In this document: positions 9,076 to 18,823 of the stretch, piece after piece
Layout: every line of letters starts with the position of its first letter
How positions within the stretch are numbered: position 1 is the first letter of the stretch
Source of the DNA: Ochrobactrum quorumnocens
Lineage (GTDB): Bacteria > Pseudomonadota > Alphaproteobacteria > Rhizobiales > Rhizobiaceae
Assembly (NCBI RefSeq): GCF_002278035.1
Contig: NZ_CP022605.1
Span: 558,001 to 622,000 of the forward strand
Reading direction: 5' to 3'
Length of the DNA: 64,000 nucleotides
Translations under genes and position numbers: made by a program
Notes under the pieces: generated by a model
The model's input: the letters and a program-made list of their open reading frames with translations, nothing else
Told to the model about the DNA's origin: nothing
The model's database searches: none

Positions 9076-10662
9076 CTAAATATGGTTTCCCTTAATGAAA
9101 TCAGCAGCACGCTCACCGATCATTATCGCCGGTGCATTAAGATTGCTGGATGAGACAAACGGCATCACGGAAGTATCCGCAACTCTGAGCCCGTCGATGC
9201 CATGGACGCACAACTGACGGTCGACAACGGCCATTGCGTCTTTTCCGATTTTGCAGGCACCGCTTAAGTGATAAGCGCCTTGCGAATATTTGCGGACAAA
9301 ATCTTCAAAATCCTTGCGTGACTTCAACGGTTTTTCAGGCAAATGTGCATTGCTAACGAATTTGCGGATCGCCGGCTGGTCCATAATCTCCTGCCCGAGA
9401 CGAATGCCATCGATAAGACGATCAACATCATAAGGGTCGCTGAGATAGTTGGGGTCGACGATAGGGGCAACGTTGGGATCAGACGAACGAAGCGAAATCT
9501 GCCCACGCGATTTTGGCCGGCATGCATAGACATTCAAGGTGCAACCATTGCCGCTTTCAGTCGTTTCCACACCCTCTTCAATGCCCGCTCCCGCGAGAAA
9601 ATGATATTGCAGATCTGGTGTCGGATCAGATTTATCACCCCACCAGAAAGCGCCGCCTTCGCAGATATTGGACGTAATTGGTCCTGATCCAAATAGCGCA
9701 TACTGAGCGGCAGCAGCCATTTGCCAGCGAATTTTTTTATACTTGTCGTAGCTTGAATCCGACTTCAGATTATAGATCATGAAGCAATCGGTATGATCTT
9801 GCAGATTTTGCCCGACGCCCGGCAAATCGTGAATAACCTTGACGCCAGCCTTCTCAAGACTGGCAGCAGGCCCGATGCCTGAAAGCATCAGCAGACGCGG
9901 AGAGCCAACAGCGCCCGACGAAATAATGACTTCGCGTTCAGCCCGCATAGTGGCTACACGGCCACTCTCGATATATTCAACGCCGACAGCTCGGCCACCC
10001 TCTATGATAATTCTGGTGACTTGCTTGTTGGTAACGACATTAAGATTACCACGCTTTTTAGCCGGACGAAGATAAGCATCCGCGGAGCTGCACCGTCGGC
10101 CGTTCTTCGTTGTCAACTGATAAAGCCCTGCACCCTGTAATTCACCGGAATTAAAATCCGGATTATAGGGGATTCCCGCTTCCTGACACGCCTTTACCCA
10201 GGCCTTTGTCAGCGGCAACGTATATTGCTGATTGGAGACGCTCAGCGGTCCATCCTGACCGTGGGCCTCATTCGAATAAACCTCATTATTCTCTGCCTTG
10301 CGGAAAAAAGGCAGCACATCTTTATAACCCCAGCCTTCTGCACCATGTTCTACCCAGCGATCGAAATCCGATGGAGCGCCGCGCATATAGATCATAGCAT
10401 TCAGAGAACTGCCGCCGCCCAAAACGCGCGCCTGACCAACGAGCGGTTGTGTGTTGTTCTGGTGCTTGAGTGTTTCCACCTTGTACCATTGAAGCATCGA
10501 GCTTTTGAACGACTTATAGAATGTTACCGGAAAGCGAATCCAGATGCTGCTGTCTTTAGGGCCAGCTTCAAAGAGCGTTACCGATACATCCGGATCTTCG
10601 CTCAGCCGACCAGCAACAGCGCATCCCGCAGAACCGCCACCCACCACGATAAAATCGGGCAT
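9076..10662 (-). CDS. GMC-family oxidoreductase (choline-dehydrogenase-like)
   Basis: A 528-residue flavoprotein. The FAD-binding motif FIVVGGGSAGCAVAGRL is at the N-terminus. The GMC signature follows (RVLGGGSSLNAMIYMRG, about residue 80), then SSGAVGSPRLLMLSGIGP (about residue 255), and the C-terminal AYHLSGACKIG with the catalytic His. It oxidises an alcohol and passes electrons to an acceptor, possibly the quinone pool directly. ATG at 10662 is preferred over the GTG at 10665. It follows the SnoaL-like gene in the same orientation. Choline, polyethylene glycol and aromatic alcohol oxidases share this fold, so the substrate cannot be read from sequence. Confidence 0.93.
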   Translation of the reverse strand: MPDFIVVGGGSAGCAVAGRLSEDPDVSVTLFEAGPKDSSIWIRFPVTFYKSFKSSMLQWYKVETLKHQNNTQPLVGQARVLGGGSSLNAMIYMRGAPSDFDRWVEHGAEGWGYKDVLPFFRKAENNEVYSNEAHGQDGPLSVSNQQYTLPLTKAWVKACQEAGIPYNPDFNSGELQGAGLYQLTTKNGRRCSSADAYLRPAKKRGNLNVVTNKQVTRIIIEGGRAVGVEYIESGRVATMRAEREVIISSGAVGSPRLLMLSGIGPAASLEKAGVKVIHDLPGVGQNLQDHTDCFMIYNLKSDSSYDKYKKIRWQMAAAAQYALFGSGPITSNICEGGAFWWGDKSDPTPDLQYHFLAGAGIEEGVETTESGNGCTLNVYACRPKSRGQISLRSSDPNVAPIVDPNYLSDPYDVDRLIDGIRLGQEIMDQPAIRKFVSNAHLPEKPLKSRKDFEDFVRKYSQGAYHLSGACKIGKDAMAVVDRQLCVHGIDGLRVADTSVMPFVSSSNLNAPAIMIGERAADFIKGNHI

Positions 10663-10751
10663 CACATTATCCTAATCTGAGAAACTGGTAAGATTCCGGA
10701 GCACATCTCTGAGCTGCAAAAGCGGTGTTTGGGATGTACATTTAATTAAAT

Positions 10752-10772
10752 ACTCCGATAGATAATCGGAGC
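10752..10772 (-). terminator. Weak hairpin between SnoaL-like and GMC genes
   Basis: CTCCGAT (10753-10759) pairs with ATCGGAG (10765-10771) around a 5-base loop. On the minus strand it is followed by TATTTAATT. It could attenuate transcription between the SnoaL-like gene and the GMC gene. The short T-tract makes full termination doubtful. Confidence 0.35.
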
Positions 10773-10781
10773 ATCGCAGAT

Positions 10782-11201
10782 TTATTTTACGTCACTGAAG
10801 AACGCATCGACTTCAGCCTGACGCATATCGCAAAACCAGCATTCAACGATCTGCTCATTTTCAAAACGATAGGCAGCAAGACGGTCAGTTTTGACCGACT
10901 TATCGCCACGCGTCCAGATCTCGTGAACCATGATCAAAATCGATTCATCAGACTCCGAGATGATCTCATCGTGGCCTGCTTCACCGCCAACAATCCATTT
11001 GTCAGTGTAAGCGGCAACTTTGTTCACCCAACCATCGACAAAGCCATTGGCACCATGAAAATCACCCGAAAGCACGGGATGCGTTCCGCCCATATGGACG
11101 ACGAGATTATCTGCGTAAAAACTGCAGCCTTTTTTGACATCGCCGCTCGACCAAGCATCGTGGTAATCACGCAGAATGTCTTTTGCTCGCTTCTTGCTCA
11201 T
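10782..11201 (-). CDS. SnoaL/NTF2-like small protein
   Basis: A 139-residue protein with NTF2-like features: an N-terminal helix (DILRDYHDAWSSGDVKKGCS), then YADNLVVHMGG, then alternating beta strands ending in RFENEQIVECWFCD. Family members are often polyketide cyclases, dehydratases or isomerases, or have no known activity. It lies between HyuB and the GMC gene on the same strand, so an accessory role in the same catabolic route is plausible. No catalytic assignment can be made. Confidence 0.8.
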   Translation of the reverse strand: MSKKRAKDILRDYHDAWSSGDVKKGCSFYADNLVVHMGGTHPVLSGDFHGANGFVDGWVNKVAAYTDKWIVGGEAGHDEIISESDESILIMVHEIWTRGDKSVKTDRLAAYRFENEQIVECWFCDMRQAEVDAFFSDVK

Positions 11202-11249
11202 CTAAATCTCCTCAATTTTTCTATGCACGGTAGCAGACTAAACGCGAAT

Positions 11250-12989
11250 TTACGCTGTTAGCTGTCTTGCTTGGGTAGACACAACAGATTTCCCGTCTTC
11301 GGAAATCGCTACGCCATAAATATCAAGCGCAGACTGCTTTGATACAACGCCATCGCGGACATCGCGCAGAACAGCAGCGGGATCACGATGATGTGGATTG
11401 CCCCAGCCACCGCCAGCGGTCGCTTCAATTTTAATGTGAAGAGGACGGACTTCTTCTACGCCGTAAGGAGGGCAATAGAGTTCTTCGCCAGTTTCCAAAT
11501 CAAAAGCCTGGATTGAGCCCTTTTCGCCCCAATGTCCGCCGTTTACGCCCGCACCGGTTTTCTTGCGTGCGCCTTCGCCGCGCAAAAGATGTTCGCCGCC
11601 TGCAAGCACGTCAACTACATAATCGACACCTGTTCCACCGCGATACTCACCAGCGCCGCCTGTGTCGCAGCGCATCTGATAGCGATGCACACGGATCGGG
11701 TAGGACTGTTCATAGGTTTCGACATTCGGGATAAACATGCCGCCGAGTGTCATCTGATGGCTCGATGTTGCGAATCCATCGCGGCCCTTAACGGCACCAC
11801 CGCCGGAGCTGCCATGCCAATGATAAAGAACGAACACATTACCGTCAGGCTTTTTGCCTGAGGAAATGCCGAACACCGATTTACCCCAGCCTGCGCAGGC
11901 GCGTTCCGGATCAGCCTGAGCCAATGCACCCCAGCAAGCATTCATAATGTCAATCGCCGGAAATACCGTGTTCATGGTCATTGGCGCTGGCGGCAACGCG
12001 TTCACAACGCAGCCTTCCGGTGCAATGATTTTAACACAACGATACGTGCCTTCATTGTGAGGAATTGCTGGATCAAGGAAGGCAGAAAGGGCGCAATAGA
12101 CAGCGGAATGCGTGTTAGCAATGCCGCTATTCTTGAAGCCTTTGATCTGCGGAGATGTGCCGGTGAAATCAAACATGATCGAGTCATCATCGATTGTCAT
12201 CGTAATGCGGGTTTCAATGTCGACAAGTTCAAAGCAATCGGTATCACTGAAGTCGGATGCCCGCCAAACACCATTTGGAAGCTCTGCCAAGGCCTGACGC
12301 ATTCTGCGTTCGCCGTAGTCGAGCAACGCATCGAGATAATCGCGGCCTTTTCTGGCACCAAGTTGACCAATAACATCTGCCAAACGCTGACCACCGATGC
12401 GTGTGGAACCGATCATCGCACCAAGGTCGCCTTCCAGCAAATCCGGGCAGCGCGAATTCAGAAGCAACATACGCCAAAGATCGTCGCGCAGATTGCCCTT
12501 CTCGATCAGTTTGAGAACCGGCAGACGAATTCCTTCGTGGAAAATCTCAGTCGCTTTTGCATTGTAAGTTCCAGCCGCACCACCGCCAATATCCGATTGA
12601 TGCGCACGGTTGCTACAGAAACCGACCAGTTCGCCTTCAACGAACACCGGACGAATAAGTGTCCAGTCAGGCAAGTGATTACCACCTGCGGCGTAAGGAT
12701 CGCTGAGAATAAACACATCTTCTGGATCAATGCGGCCTGCGAAATCCCGAAGCACCGCACGCACAGCAAAGCCGCCACTGCCGGAATGGATCGGCAAGCC
12801 GTCCGCCTGAGCAACAGTTTCACCATCCGCATTGCTGAGGAAGCACGAGAAGTCGTGGCTCTGGCTGAAGATCGGACTGCGTGCAGTCCGCGTCATGATA
12901 GTGCCCATCTGTAGGCTGATGTGATCCAGCTGCCGCTGGAGAATGGCGATGAGAACCGGATCATATTCGGGAGACGTAACAGTGCTCAT
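11250..12989 (-). CDS. Hydantoinase B / oxoprolinase family subunit
   Basis: A 579-residue HyuB-family protein (begins MSTVTSPEYDPVLIAILQRQ). Conserved stretches include DVFILSDPYAAGGNHLPDWT and FDFTGTSPQIKGFKNSGIAN, and a glycine-rich C-terminus (YRGGTGVDYVVD, GGGWGNPHHRDP). HyuB with HyuA forms ATP-dependent N-methylhydantoinase, 5-oxoprolinase or acetone/acetophenone carboxylase complexes. A GAGG site precedes the ATG. The HyuA partner is directly upstream on the same strand. Substrate remains open. Confidence 0.94.
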   Translation of the reverse strand: MSTVTSPEYDPVLIAILQRQLDHISLQMGTIMTRTARSPIFSQSHDFSCFLSNADGETVAQADGLPIHSGSGGFAVRAVLRDFAGRIDPEDVFILSDPYAAGGNHLPDWTLIRPVFVEGELVGFCSNRAHQSDIGGGAAGTYNAKATEIFHEGIRLPVLKLIEKGNLRDDLWRMLLLNSRCPDLLEGDLGAMIGSTRIGGQRLADVIGQLGARKGRDYLDALLDYGERRMRQALAELPNGVWRASDFSDTDCFELVDIETRITMTIDDDSIMFDFTGTSPQIKGFKNSGIANTHSAVYCALSAFLDPAIPHNEGTYRCVKIIAPEGCVVNALPPAPMTMNTVFPAIDIMNACWGALAQADPERACAGWGKSVFGISSGKKPDGNVFVLYHWHGSSGGGAVKGRDGFATSSHQMTLGGMFIPNVETYEQSYPIRVHRYQMRCDTGGAGEYRGGTGVDYVVDVLAGGEHLLRGEGARKKTGAGVNGGHWGEKGSIQAFDLETGEELYCPPYGVEEVRPLHIKIEATAGGGWGNPHHRDPAAVLRDVRDGVVSKQSALDIYGVAISEDGKSVVSTQARQLTA

Positions 12990-13101
12990 AACTTGACCTC
13001 ATCAATTCTTACAAAAGCGCAACCGCAGCGCGGGGCATTTGACTCTTGCGGTAACAAAGACACGCAAATTTTCAGATAGTTTTCAGGGATGCTTTGCGTT
13101 T

Positions 13102-15192
13102 TCATGCAGCCTCGCTTTGCGAAATCTCGACATGATAATTCCCAGCGTCAGTCATCGTCAGCATGTCACCGGCTCCAAGCAAAAGAGTGGTTGTGGCTTC
13201 TTCAATAATGGCCGGGCCAGTCAGCTTCTGACGTGGTAACAAGGTCGTTCCGTCGTAAACAGGTGTTTCAACGAAGCCGGTCTCTTTGTCGACCCACACA
13301 GGGCGGCGTGAAATAGGCATCGGATCGGATATATCTGCCGATGCAGTTGCAACTTGCAGGGCATCCAGTTTGCCAATCGCTGCCAGTCGAAGATTGACCA
13401 CTTCGATTGCGCCCGCAGGCTGCACATATCCGAACAGACGCTGATAGACCTGTTCAAAAGCCGCACGCATGGTTGCCGCATCCGTCGAAGAACATTCAAC
13501 CGGAATGGTCCATTGCTGACCAAAATAACGAAGGTCATAGGATCGTTTAAGGAGTGCCTTATCACCTGTAAAGCCCTCGCGCGCCAGCACATCAGTTGCT
13601 TCAAGCTGCATCTCTTCGAAAGCCGCTTCAAGCTGTGAAGGGCTTGAACTTTCAATGCTATCCAGCTCTTTAAGCCAGCTGCGTACATAGTCGTGACGCA
13701 GATCAGAATTGCACATGCCGAATGCACAGAAAACGCCAGCCAGTCGCGGAATATAGAGGCTTGAACAGCCCAACAACCGTGCCGTTGATGGACCATGGAG
13801 GGGGCCAGCGCCACCGCAAGCCACAAGCGTGAAGTCGCGTGGATTGTAGCCCTTTTCAAGTGAAGCTTGCTCTACCGCGTGCAGAATATTCTGCTCAACA
13901 AGCTGTAGAATACCGGCAGCAGCATCGTTTACGCTCAAACCAAGCGGCTTAGCAACGTGGTTATTAATCGCATCGACCGCATTTTCCAGACTAAGCGTGA
14001 TCACGCCGCCCGCGTAAGGACCAGGCTTAAGGCGTCCGAGTACAAGCTGCGCATCGGTAACCGTCGGGCGTGTGCCCCCGCGTCCGTAAGAGGCAGGTCC
14101 CGGAGTTGATCCCGCACCTTCTGGTCCGGCTTTGAGAAGGCCTGCACCATCAACGGAAGCAATCGTACCGCCACCTGCGCCCACCGTGTGAATATCGACA
14201 GATGGAATATTGAGGTGATAGCCATCGACGACAATCTGGTCAGTCATAGAGACCGAACCATGTTCCATCAATGTGACATCACAGCTTGTTCCGCCAACTT
14301 CAATCGACATCAGCCTATCAGAACCTGTATCGGCTCCAAAGAACTTAAGCGAACCAACGCCAGCAGCAGGACCCGACAGAACGAGGCTTGCAGGTGCGTG
14401 ACCAATTTCGTCAATCGAAATAGCGCCACCGTTTGACTGGATCATCAACAGCTTGCGTTTGAGGCCCAGTGATGTGAGCTTCTGCGAAAGATTTTCGAGA
14501 TAAGGCACAACACGACGGGCAACATAAGCGTTCACCACCGTTGTTGATGTACGTTCATACTCACCAATCGTTGGTGCAATTTCGGAAGACGTTGTAACCC
14601 AGACATCTGGAAGAAGCTTTTTGAGTTCAGCTTTCGCTGCCTTTTCATGCGCAGGATTTGCATAGGAATGCAGGAAGCAGACAGCAATCGCCTCCACGCC
14701 CTCTTCCTTGAATACACGCGCGGCTTCAGAAACAGACGCTGGATCAAACGGAACCCGAACGGTCCCATCCTGCTCAAGACGTTCAACAACAGGAAGACGT
14801 AAATAGCGTGGAACAAGAACTTCCGGGAACGGCTTTCTGTGATCCCAGACAAATTCACGCATAGAGCGTCTGATCTCTAGCGAATCGCGGAAGCCATCAG
14901 TGACCAGAAGTCCGACCTTTGCCCCCTTTTTTTCCAGCAGCGTATTGGTGGCAATGGTCGAGCCGTGAACGAAGAGTTCTGTATTGGAAAGAAATGTTTC
15001 CACATCACTGTCGAGAGATTTCGCGGCCAGTGTGATTGCTGCAAGCACACCCTCTGTCGGGTTAGACGGCACAGAAGGCGCCTTAAAAGCGCGCACCGCC
15101 CCGCGGGAATCGACCATAACAAGGTCAGTAAATGTACCGCCGATATCAACTCCGACGCGGTAAGGTGCAATTAACATCGGCTGTCCACTCAT
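13102..15192 (-). CDS. Hydantoinase A / oxoprolinase family subunit
   Basis: A 696-residue HyuA-family protein with an actin-like ATPase fold. The N-terminal phosphate-binding motif is RVGVDIGGTFTDLVMVDSRG; VHGSTIATNTLLEKKGAKVG lies near residue 75, and GGTSCDVTLM and VACGGAGPLHG follow. Its C-terminal domain ends in GPAIIEEATTTLLLGAGD. It supplies the ATP-driven activation step to the HyuB subunit encoded immediately downstream. It follows the aminotransferase with a gap of about 70 bases. The cyclic amide or ketone substrate cannot be told. Confidence 0.94.
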   Translation of the reverse strand: MSGQPMLIAPYRVGVDIGGTFTDLVMVDSRGAVRAFKAPSVPSNPTEGVLAAITLAAKSLDSDVETFLSNTELFVHGSTIATNTLLEKKGAKVGLLVTDGFRDSLEIRRSMREFVWDHRKPFPEVLVPRYLRLPVVERLEQDGTVRVPFDPASVSEAARVFKEEGVEAIAVCFLHSYANPAHEKAAKAELKKLLPDVWVTTSSEIAPTIGEYERTSTTVVNAYVARRVVPYLENLSQKLTSLGLKRKLLMIQSNGGAISIDEIGHAPASLVLSGPAAGVGSLKFFGADTGSDRLMSIEVGGTSCDVTLMEHGSVSMTDQIVVDGYHLNIPSVDIHTVGAGGGTIASVDGAGLLKAGPEGAGSTPGPASYGRGGTRPTVTDAQLVLGRLKPGPYAGGVITLSLENAVDAINNHVAKPLGLSVNDAAAGILQLVEQNILHAVEQASLEKGYNPRDFTLVACGGAGPLHGPSTARLLGCSSLYIPRLAGVFCAFGMCNSDLRHDYVRSWLKELDSIESSSPSQLEAAFEEMQLEATDVLAREGFTGDKALLKRSYDLRYFGQQWTIPVECSSTDAATMRAAFEQVYQRLFGYVQPAGAIEVVNLRLAAIGKLDALQVATASADISDPMPISRRPVWVDKETGFVETPVYDGTTLLPRQKLTGPAIIEEATTTLLLGAGDMLTMTDAGNYHVEISQSEAA

Positions 15193-15262
15193 CGTTGCTT
15201 CACCATATCCTTATGCTTCAAGTTAGAGGTCGCTGAAAATGCAAACCTCAGGTCGCCGATTA

Positions 15263-16630
15263 TTATTGAGCGTTAAGTTCCCGCTTGACCACGCTTACCA
15301 GTTTTTCCGCTATCGAAAATACTTCCACTTCGGTCATAGGGCTTGAAAGAGAGCCAGAGCAATTGGGTGTAAGAAGAACATTTTCTTCCAGCATTCCCAG
15401 CTGAACCTGGCGAATAATTTTTGCGTTTTCTGGTGTTGGAAACGCGGTACGATAACCTGTTACTTCACCGGCTCCAATATGCAGACGGAAGAGCGACCCC
15501 ATTCCAGTGACAGTTGCAGCAAGACCAGCTTCAGCAAGACCTTCGCGAATTTTTACCCGCAACTCTTCGCCGAGCTTATTGAGACGATCCACGACTGGCC
15601 GCGAATAATGTTCCAGAGACGTGAGGCCAGCAGCCATGCTCAGAGGGTTGGCACTGAAAGTCCCGCCCATTGATACTTTTGGCTTTCCGGCAGAATGATC
15701 GAACACTGACATATAGTCAGCACGACCTGACACAGCGCCAATCGGCAAGCCACCACCGATGATTTTAGCGGTTGTGATCAGATCTGGCTCAAGACCAAAC
15801 AAAGGCGATGCACCTTCATAAGACAAGCGGAAGCTGATGACTTCATCGGCAATGAGCACGATGCCATCGCGACGGCAAGCTTCCTGAATAACAGCTGTCG
15901 TTTCCCGTGACATTGGGACTGTGCCGGCACGCGAAGCGTTCGGATCAACGATAAGTGCTGCAAGCGTTGGTCCTTCGCGCTTGAGAATATCTGCGCAACG
16001 CTGTGGATCATCATAAGGAAGCACAACAACTTCCTGCAAAACTGATTCAGGCGTACCTGCATTGCAACGAACCGATGCTGGATTGCCATTTTCGTCGTCC
16101 CAATTGGCAGGCGACGAGTCGAGGCTCACCTCAATCCAGTCGTAGGCGCCATGATAGCAGCCCTCAAACTTAGCAATCTTGTAGCGACCTGTAAGCCCAC
16201 GCGCGCCCTTGATTGCAGCGAGAACTGCTTCGGTTCCCGAATTGCAGAAACGGGTCTGCTCCATGCGCGGGCTTCTGGCTGCAAGCATTTCGGCGAGATG
16301 AATTTCGCTCTCGGTCGGCATACCAAATGCCGTCCCCTTGGTCATTGCTTCGCGAACCGCTTCAAGAACAGGTTCGTAAGCATGACCGTGAATAAGCGAG
16401 AAAAAGTTGTTTGCGCAATCAAGAAGGCGCTGGCCATCAAGATCAACGACCCAACAACCTTCACCGCGTGCAGCATAAGGTGGATGTGGCTTCAACCATG
16501 ATGCTGCCCGCATCGATCCACCCGGAACTACCTTACACTCTCGCGCATAGGCAGCTTCTGACCGCTGGCCGATGATGGAGCCTCCTGCAACGCTATTGTG
16601 TTCTAAGCCGAGCTTCATCTTGTTCTCCAT
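15263..16630 (-). CDS. Class III aminotransferase, glutamate-1-semialdehyde-aminomutase-like
   Basis: A 455-residue PLP enzyme of fold type I. The PLP lysine is in TTAKIIGGGLPIGAVSG near residue 280; the preceding acidic motif VLIADEVISFR and the N-terminal FCNSGTEAVLAAIKGAR are typical of class III. It resembles GSA aminomutase, but catabolic context argues for an amine or amino-acid transaminase. Two start codons are possible: ATG 16630, or ATG 16618, which has a better-spaced GGAG. It is the first gene of the minus-strand operon and lies about 25 bases from promoter site B. Confidence 0.9.
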   Translation of the reverse strand: MENKMKLGLEHNSVAGGSIIGQRSEAAYARECKVVPGGSMRAASWLKPHPPYAARGEGCWVVDLDGQRLLDCANNFFSLIHGHAYEPVLEAVREAMTKGTAFGMPTESEIHLAEMLAARSPRMEQTRFCNSGTEAVLAAIKGARGLTGRYKIAKFEGCYHGAYDWIEVSLDSSPANWDDENGNPASVRCNAGTPESVLQEVVVLPYDDPQRCADILKREGPTLAALIVDPNASRAGTVPMSRETTAVIQEACRRDGIVLIADEVISFRLSYEGASPLFGLEPDLITTAKIIGGGLPIGAVSGRADYMSVFDHSAGKPKVSMGGTFSANPLSMAAGLTSLEHYSRPVVDRLNKLGEELRVKIREGLAEAGLAATVTGMGSLFRLHIGAGEVTGYRTAFPTPENAKIIRQVQLGMLEENVLLTPNCSGSLSSPMTEVEVFSIAEKLVSVVKRELNAQ

Positions 16631-16654
16631 TTACTTCTCATTGATGAGCAATAA

Positions 16655-16695
16655 ACAACATGATCCAACATCGTGTCAACAGGATCATGTGATCC
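16655..16695 (-). promoter_or_regulatory. GGATCA-type promoter/operator, site B (aminotransferase-hyu operon)
   Basis: Read on the minus strand: GGATCA-CA-TGATCC (16682-16695), TTGACA (16674-16679), then GGATCA (16661-16666), then TGTTGTTTATTG. Spacing between the inverted hexamers is 15 bases, as in the other sites. It is very close to the aminotransferase start, so the transcript leader would be short. Confidence 0.75.
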
Positions 16696-16820
16696 ACGCA
16701 TACTTTTTCTGATTTACCAGTTGAACTCCTTGACCACATATTCTTAGAAACCAAAGCTAGAGCTGCACGGCCTAGCGATTGCGGCGTCGCTAAACTGGAG
16801 CCCAAGTAAAAACAGCAGTA

Positions 16821-16875
16821 GGATCACTTGATCCTCTTGACATACATCTGGATCATAGTGTTCACTGTGGGCAAG
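16821..16875 (+). promoter_or_regulatory. GGATCA-type promoter/operator, site C (GMC dehydrogenase operon)
   Basis: Read on the plus strand: GGATCA-CT-TGATCC (16821-16834), TTGACA (16837-16842), GGATCA (16850-16855), then TAGTGTTCACTG. The last stretch is identical to that at site A. It is divergent from site B; the closest palindrome ends of B and C are about 126 bases apart. The first downstream gene starts about 290 bases away. Confidence 0.75.
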
Positions 16876-17161
16876 CGCATTCAAAAAATCGAATAGTGCG
16901 ACTGGAAGCAAGCTCGACAAAGATTCGGGAAGTCATCCAGTGCATAAAAGGGGAAGCGCGTATAGTTTTGCTAGCAATCCAGTGACGCTGCGCTGCGGAC
17001 GCGCGACGTGAATTACAGCTTATGGGAAATTATGCAGCAAATAGAGAATTTTAAAGCGACATTTTACGCCTCATCAGGCGCAGGGCGCTCTAAATACAGC
17101 GACTTAGGACATAAGGTGTGCCTAGCGGCAATCACACGATAGAATTCAAGGAGTCGGTTAG
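16876..17161 (+). other. Long untranslated leader before the GMC dehydrogenase
   Basis: If site C is the promoter, the transcript carries roughly 285 bases before the TTG start at 17162. The stretch holds only tiny reading frames (for example a 10-codon frame starting MGNYAANREF). I do not recognise a riboswitch class in it. Confidence 0.4.
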
Positions 17162-18820
17162 TTGACCAACGAAAGCCAAACAACTGTTTATGACGTCGTA
17201 ATTGTTGGAGCTGGCCCTTCTGGGGCAGTGGCGGCAAAGCGTCTGGCTGAGGATGGATTTTCCGTCATCTGCCTAGAACAAGGCAGCTACCCCGACTATA
17301 CGAAGCTTCGGCACGCTGGCTTTGAATTCGAGCTTACAAAAAGTCAACACTTTGCGACAAATCCAAATCGCCGCAACGATCCTTCTGATTATCCGATCGA
17401 TGTAAAGGATTCAGACATCGAACCGTTGATGTGGAACGGTGTTGGGGGGAGTTCGATTATTTATACAGCAGCATGGCACCGATTGAAGCCGAGTGACTTC
17501 CGGGTCCGGACAGTTGATGGAATCGCTGATGATTGGCCTATCAGCTACGCAGAACTTGAACCATTCTATGCACGCGTTGAAGAGGATTTTGCGGTTTCAG
17601 GTGTCGGAGGGGATCCAGCCTTTCCAGCCGGCTTCGAGATTCCACTCCCGCCCTTTGCAATGGGTGAAATGGAACGAAAATTTTCTGCCGCCCATGATCG
17701 CCTTGGTTGGCATTGGTGGCCGGGTAGCAATTCGATTGCCACCGTCAAACACAATAGTCTGCATCCTTGCGTTCGCCGAGGTGCTTGCGCATGGGGTTGT
17801 TTCGACGGTGCCAAGGCATCGGTAGATCGCACGCATTGGCCTGCATGTATTAAGCTCGGCGTAAAGCTGGTCCAGAATGCGCGTGTATTGCGGGTCGAAA
17901 CTGGATCAGACGGCCTCGCGACAGGCGTCACTTATAGGGATCGTGAAACGGGAGTCACCCATTTTCAACCTGGACGAACAGTAATCGTATCAGCCAATGG
18001 GATCGGTACGCCCCGACTGCTACTAAACTCTGCTTCCACTCTTCATCCAAATGGATTGGCAAATTCATCTGGCCTAGTGGGCAAGCGGCTTATGATGCAT
18101 CCTTATGCAACTGTCAGCGGTCTATTTGAAGATTTTTTCGAAAACTGGCAAGGGCCTTATGGCCAGCGCGCCTATTCGCTTGAATTTGCAGAAAGTCGAA
18201 AAGATACAAATTTTTACCGCGGTGCAAAATGGCAGCTTATGGGAATGGGTGGACCGTTGGCCACCGTTGGCACCTGGCCGTGGGGCAGCAACGGCGATGT
18301 TTGGGGTGACAGCTTCCACGCAACAGTACATAAGCGATTTGGCCGTTCTGCCTATTGGGGTATCATGGCAGAAGACCTGCCGGAAGAGCATAACATGGTG
18401 GCCCTCGATCCAGATGTGACGGATGCTCAGGGTATGCCAGCGGTCAAAGTAAAGTATAAGTCTTCCCAGAACACGAAAGACCTGCTGAGCTTTAACATGG
18501 ATCGGGCTTCTCATTCTATGAAGGAGGCAGGTGCCTATGAAGTAACAGCAACGTCTGTGATGAGAGAAACCGGTTGGCACATCCTTGGTACGGCTAGAAT
18601 GGGCAATGATCCGCAAAATTCGGTTGTGGATTCATATGGACGTGCGCATGACGTGCCAAATCTGTTTATAATGGACGGAAGCGTCATGCCAACGTCTGGC
18701 GCAGTCAATCCGACTGGCACAGTGACAGCGCTGGCATTGCGGAACGCTGAATCCATCATCGCAAATAAGGGCTCTCAGCCAGTTAGCGGATCAACAGAAG
18801 CGCACAAGGTTGGATATTAA
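17162..18820 (+). CDS. GMC-family dehydrogenase, large flavoprotein subunit (gluconate/glucose-dehydrogenase-like)
   Basis: A 552-residue flavoprotein with DVVIVGAGPSGAVAAKRL at its N-terminus. GVGGSSIIYTAAWHRLKPSD is the GMC signature region near residue 98, and the C-terminal catalytic region runs GWHILGTARMGNDP to GAVNPTGTVTALALR. It resembles the catalytic subunits of membrane-linked gluconate-2-dehydrogenase and FAD-glucose dehydrogenase. The start is TTG, chosen because AAGGAG lies 9 bases upstream. The small-subunit gene follows after 3 bases. No cytochrome c subunit is adjacent, so the electron route is unclear. Site C lies about 300 bases upstream. Confidence 0.92.
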   Translation: MTNESQTTVYDVVIVGAGPSGAVAAKRLAEDGFSVICLEQGSYPDYTKLRHAGFEFELTKSQHFATNPNRRNDPSDYPIDVKDSDIEPLMWNGVGGSSIIYTAAWHRLKPSDFRVRTVDGIADDWPISYAELEPFYARVEEDFAVSGVGGDPAFPAGFEIPLPPFAMGEMERKFSAAHDRLGWHWWPGSNSIATVKHNSLHPCVRRGACAWGCFDGAKASVDRTHWPACIKLGVKLVQNARVLRVETGSDGLATGVTYRDRETGVTHFQPGRTVIVSANGIGTPRLLLNSASTLHPNGLANSSGLVGKRLMMHPYATVSGLFEDFFENWQGPYGQRAYSLEFAESRKDTNFYRGAKWQLMGMGGPLATVGTWPWGSNGDVWGDSFHATVHKRFGRSAYWGIMAEDLPEEHNMVALDPDVTDAQGMPAVKVKYKSSQNTKDLLSFNMDRASHSMKEAGAYEVTATSVMRETGWHILGTARMGNDPQNSVVDSYGRAHDVPNLFIMDGSVMPTSGAVNPTGTVTALALRNAESIIANKGSQPVSGSTEAHKVGY

Positions 18821-18823
18821 GCC

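Noticed and set aside
12057..12914. A long plus-strand frame opposite HyuB (285 codons)
   Set aside because: It is antisense to a clear HyuB gene and its translation lacks any recognised domain; it is a by-product of codon use.
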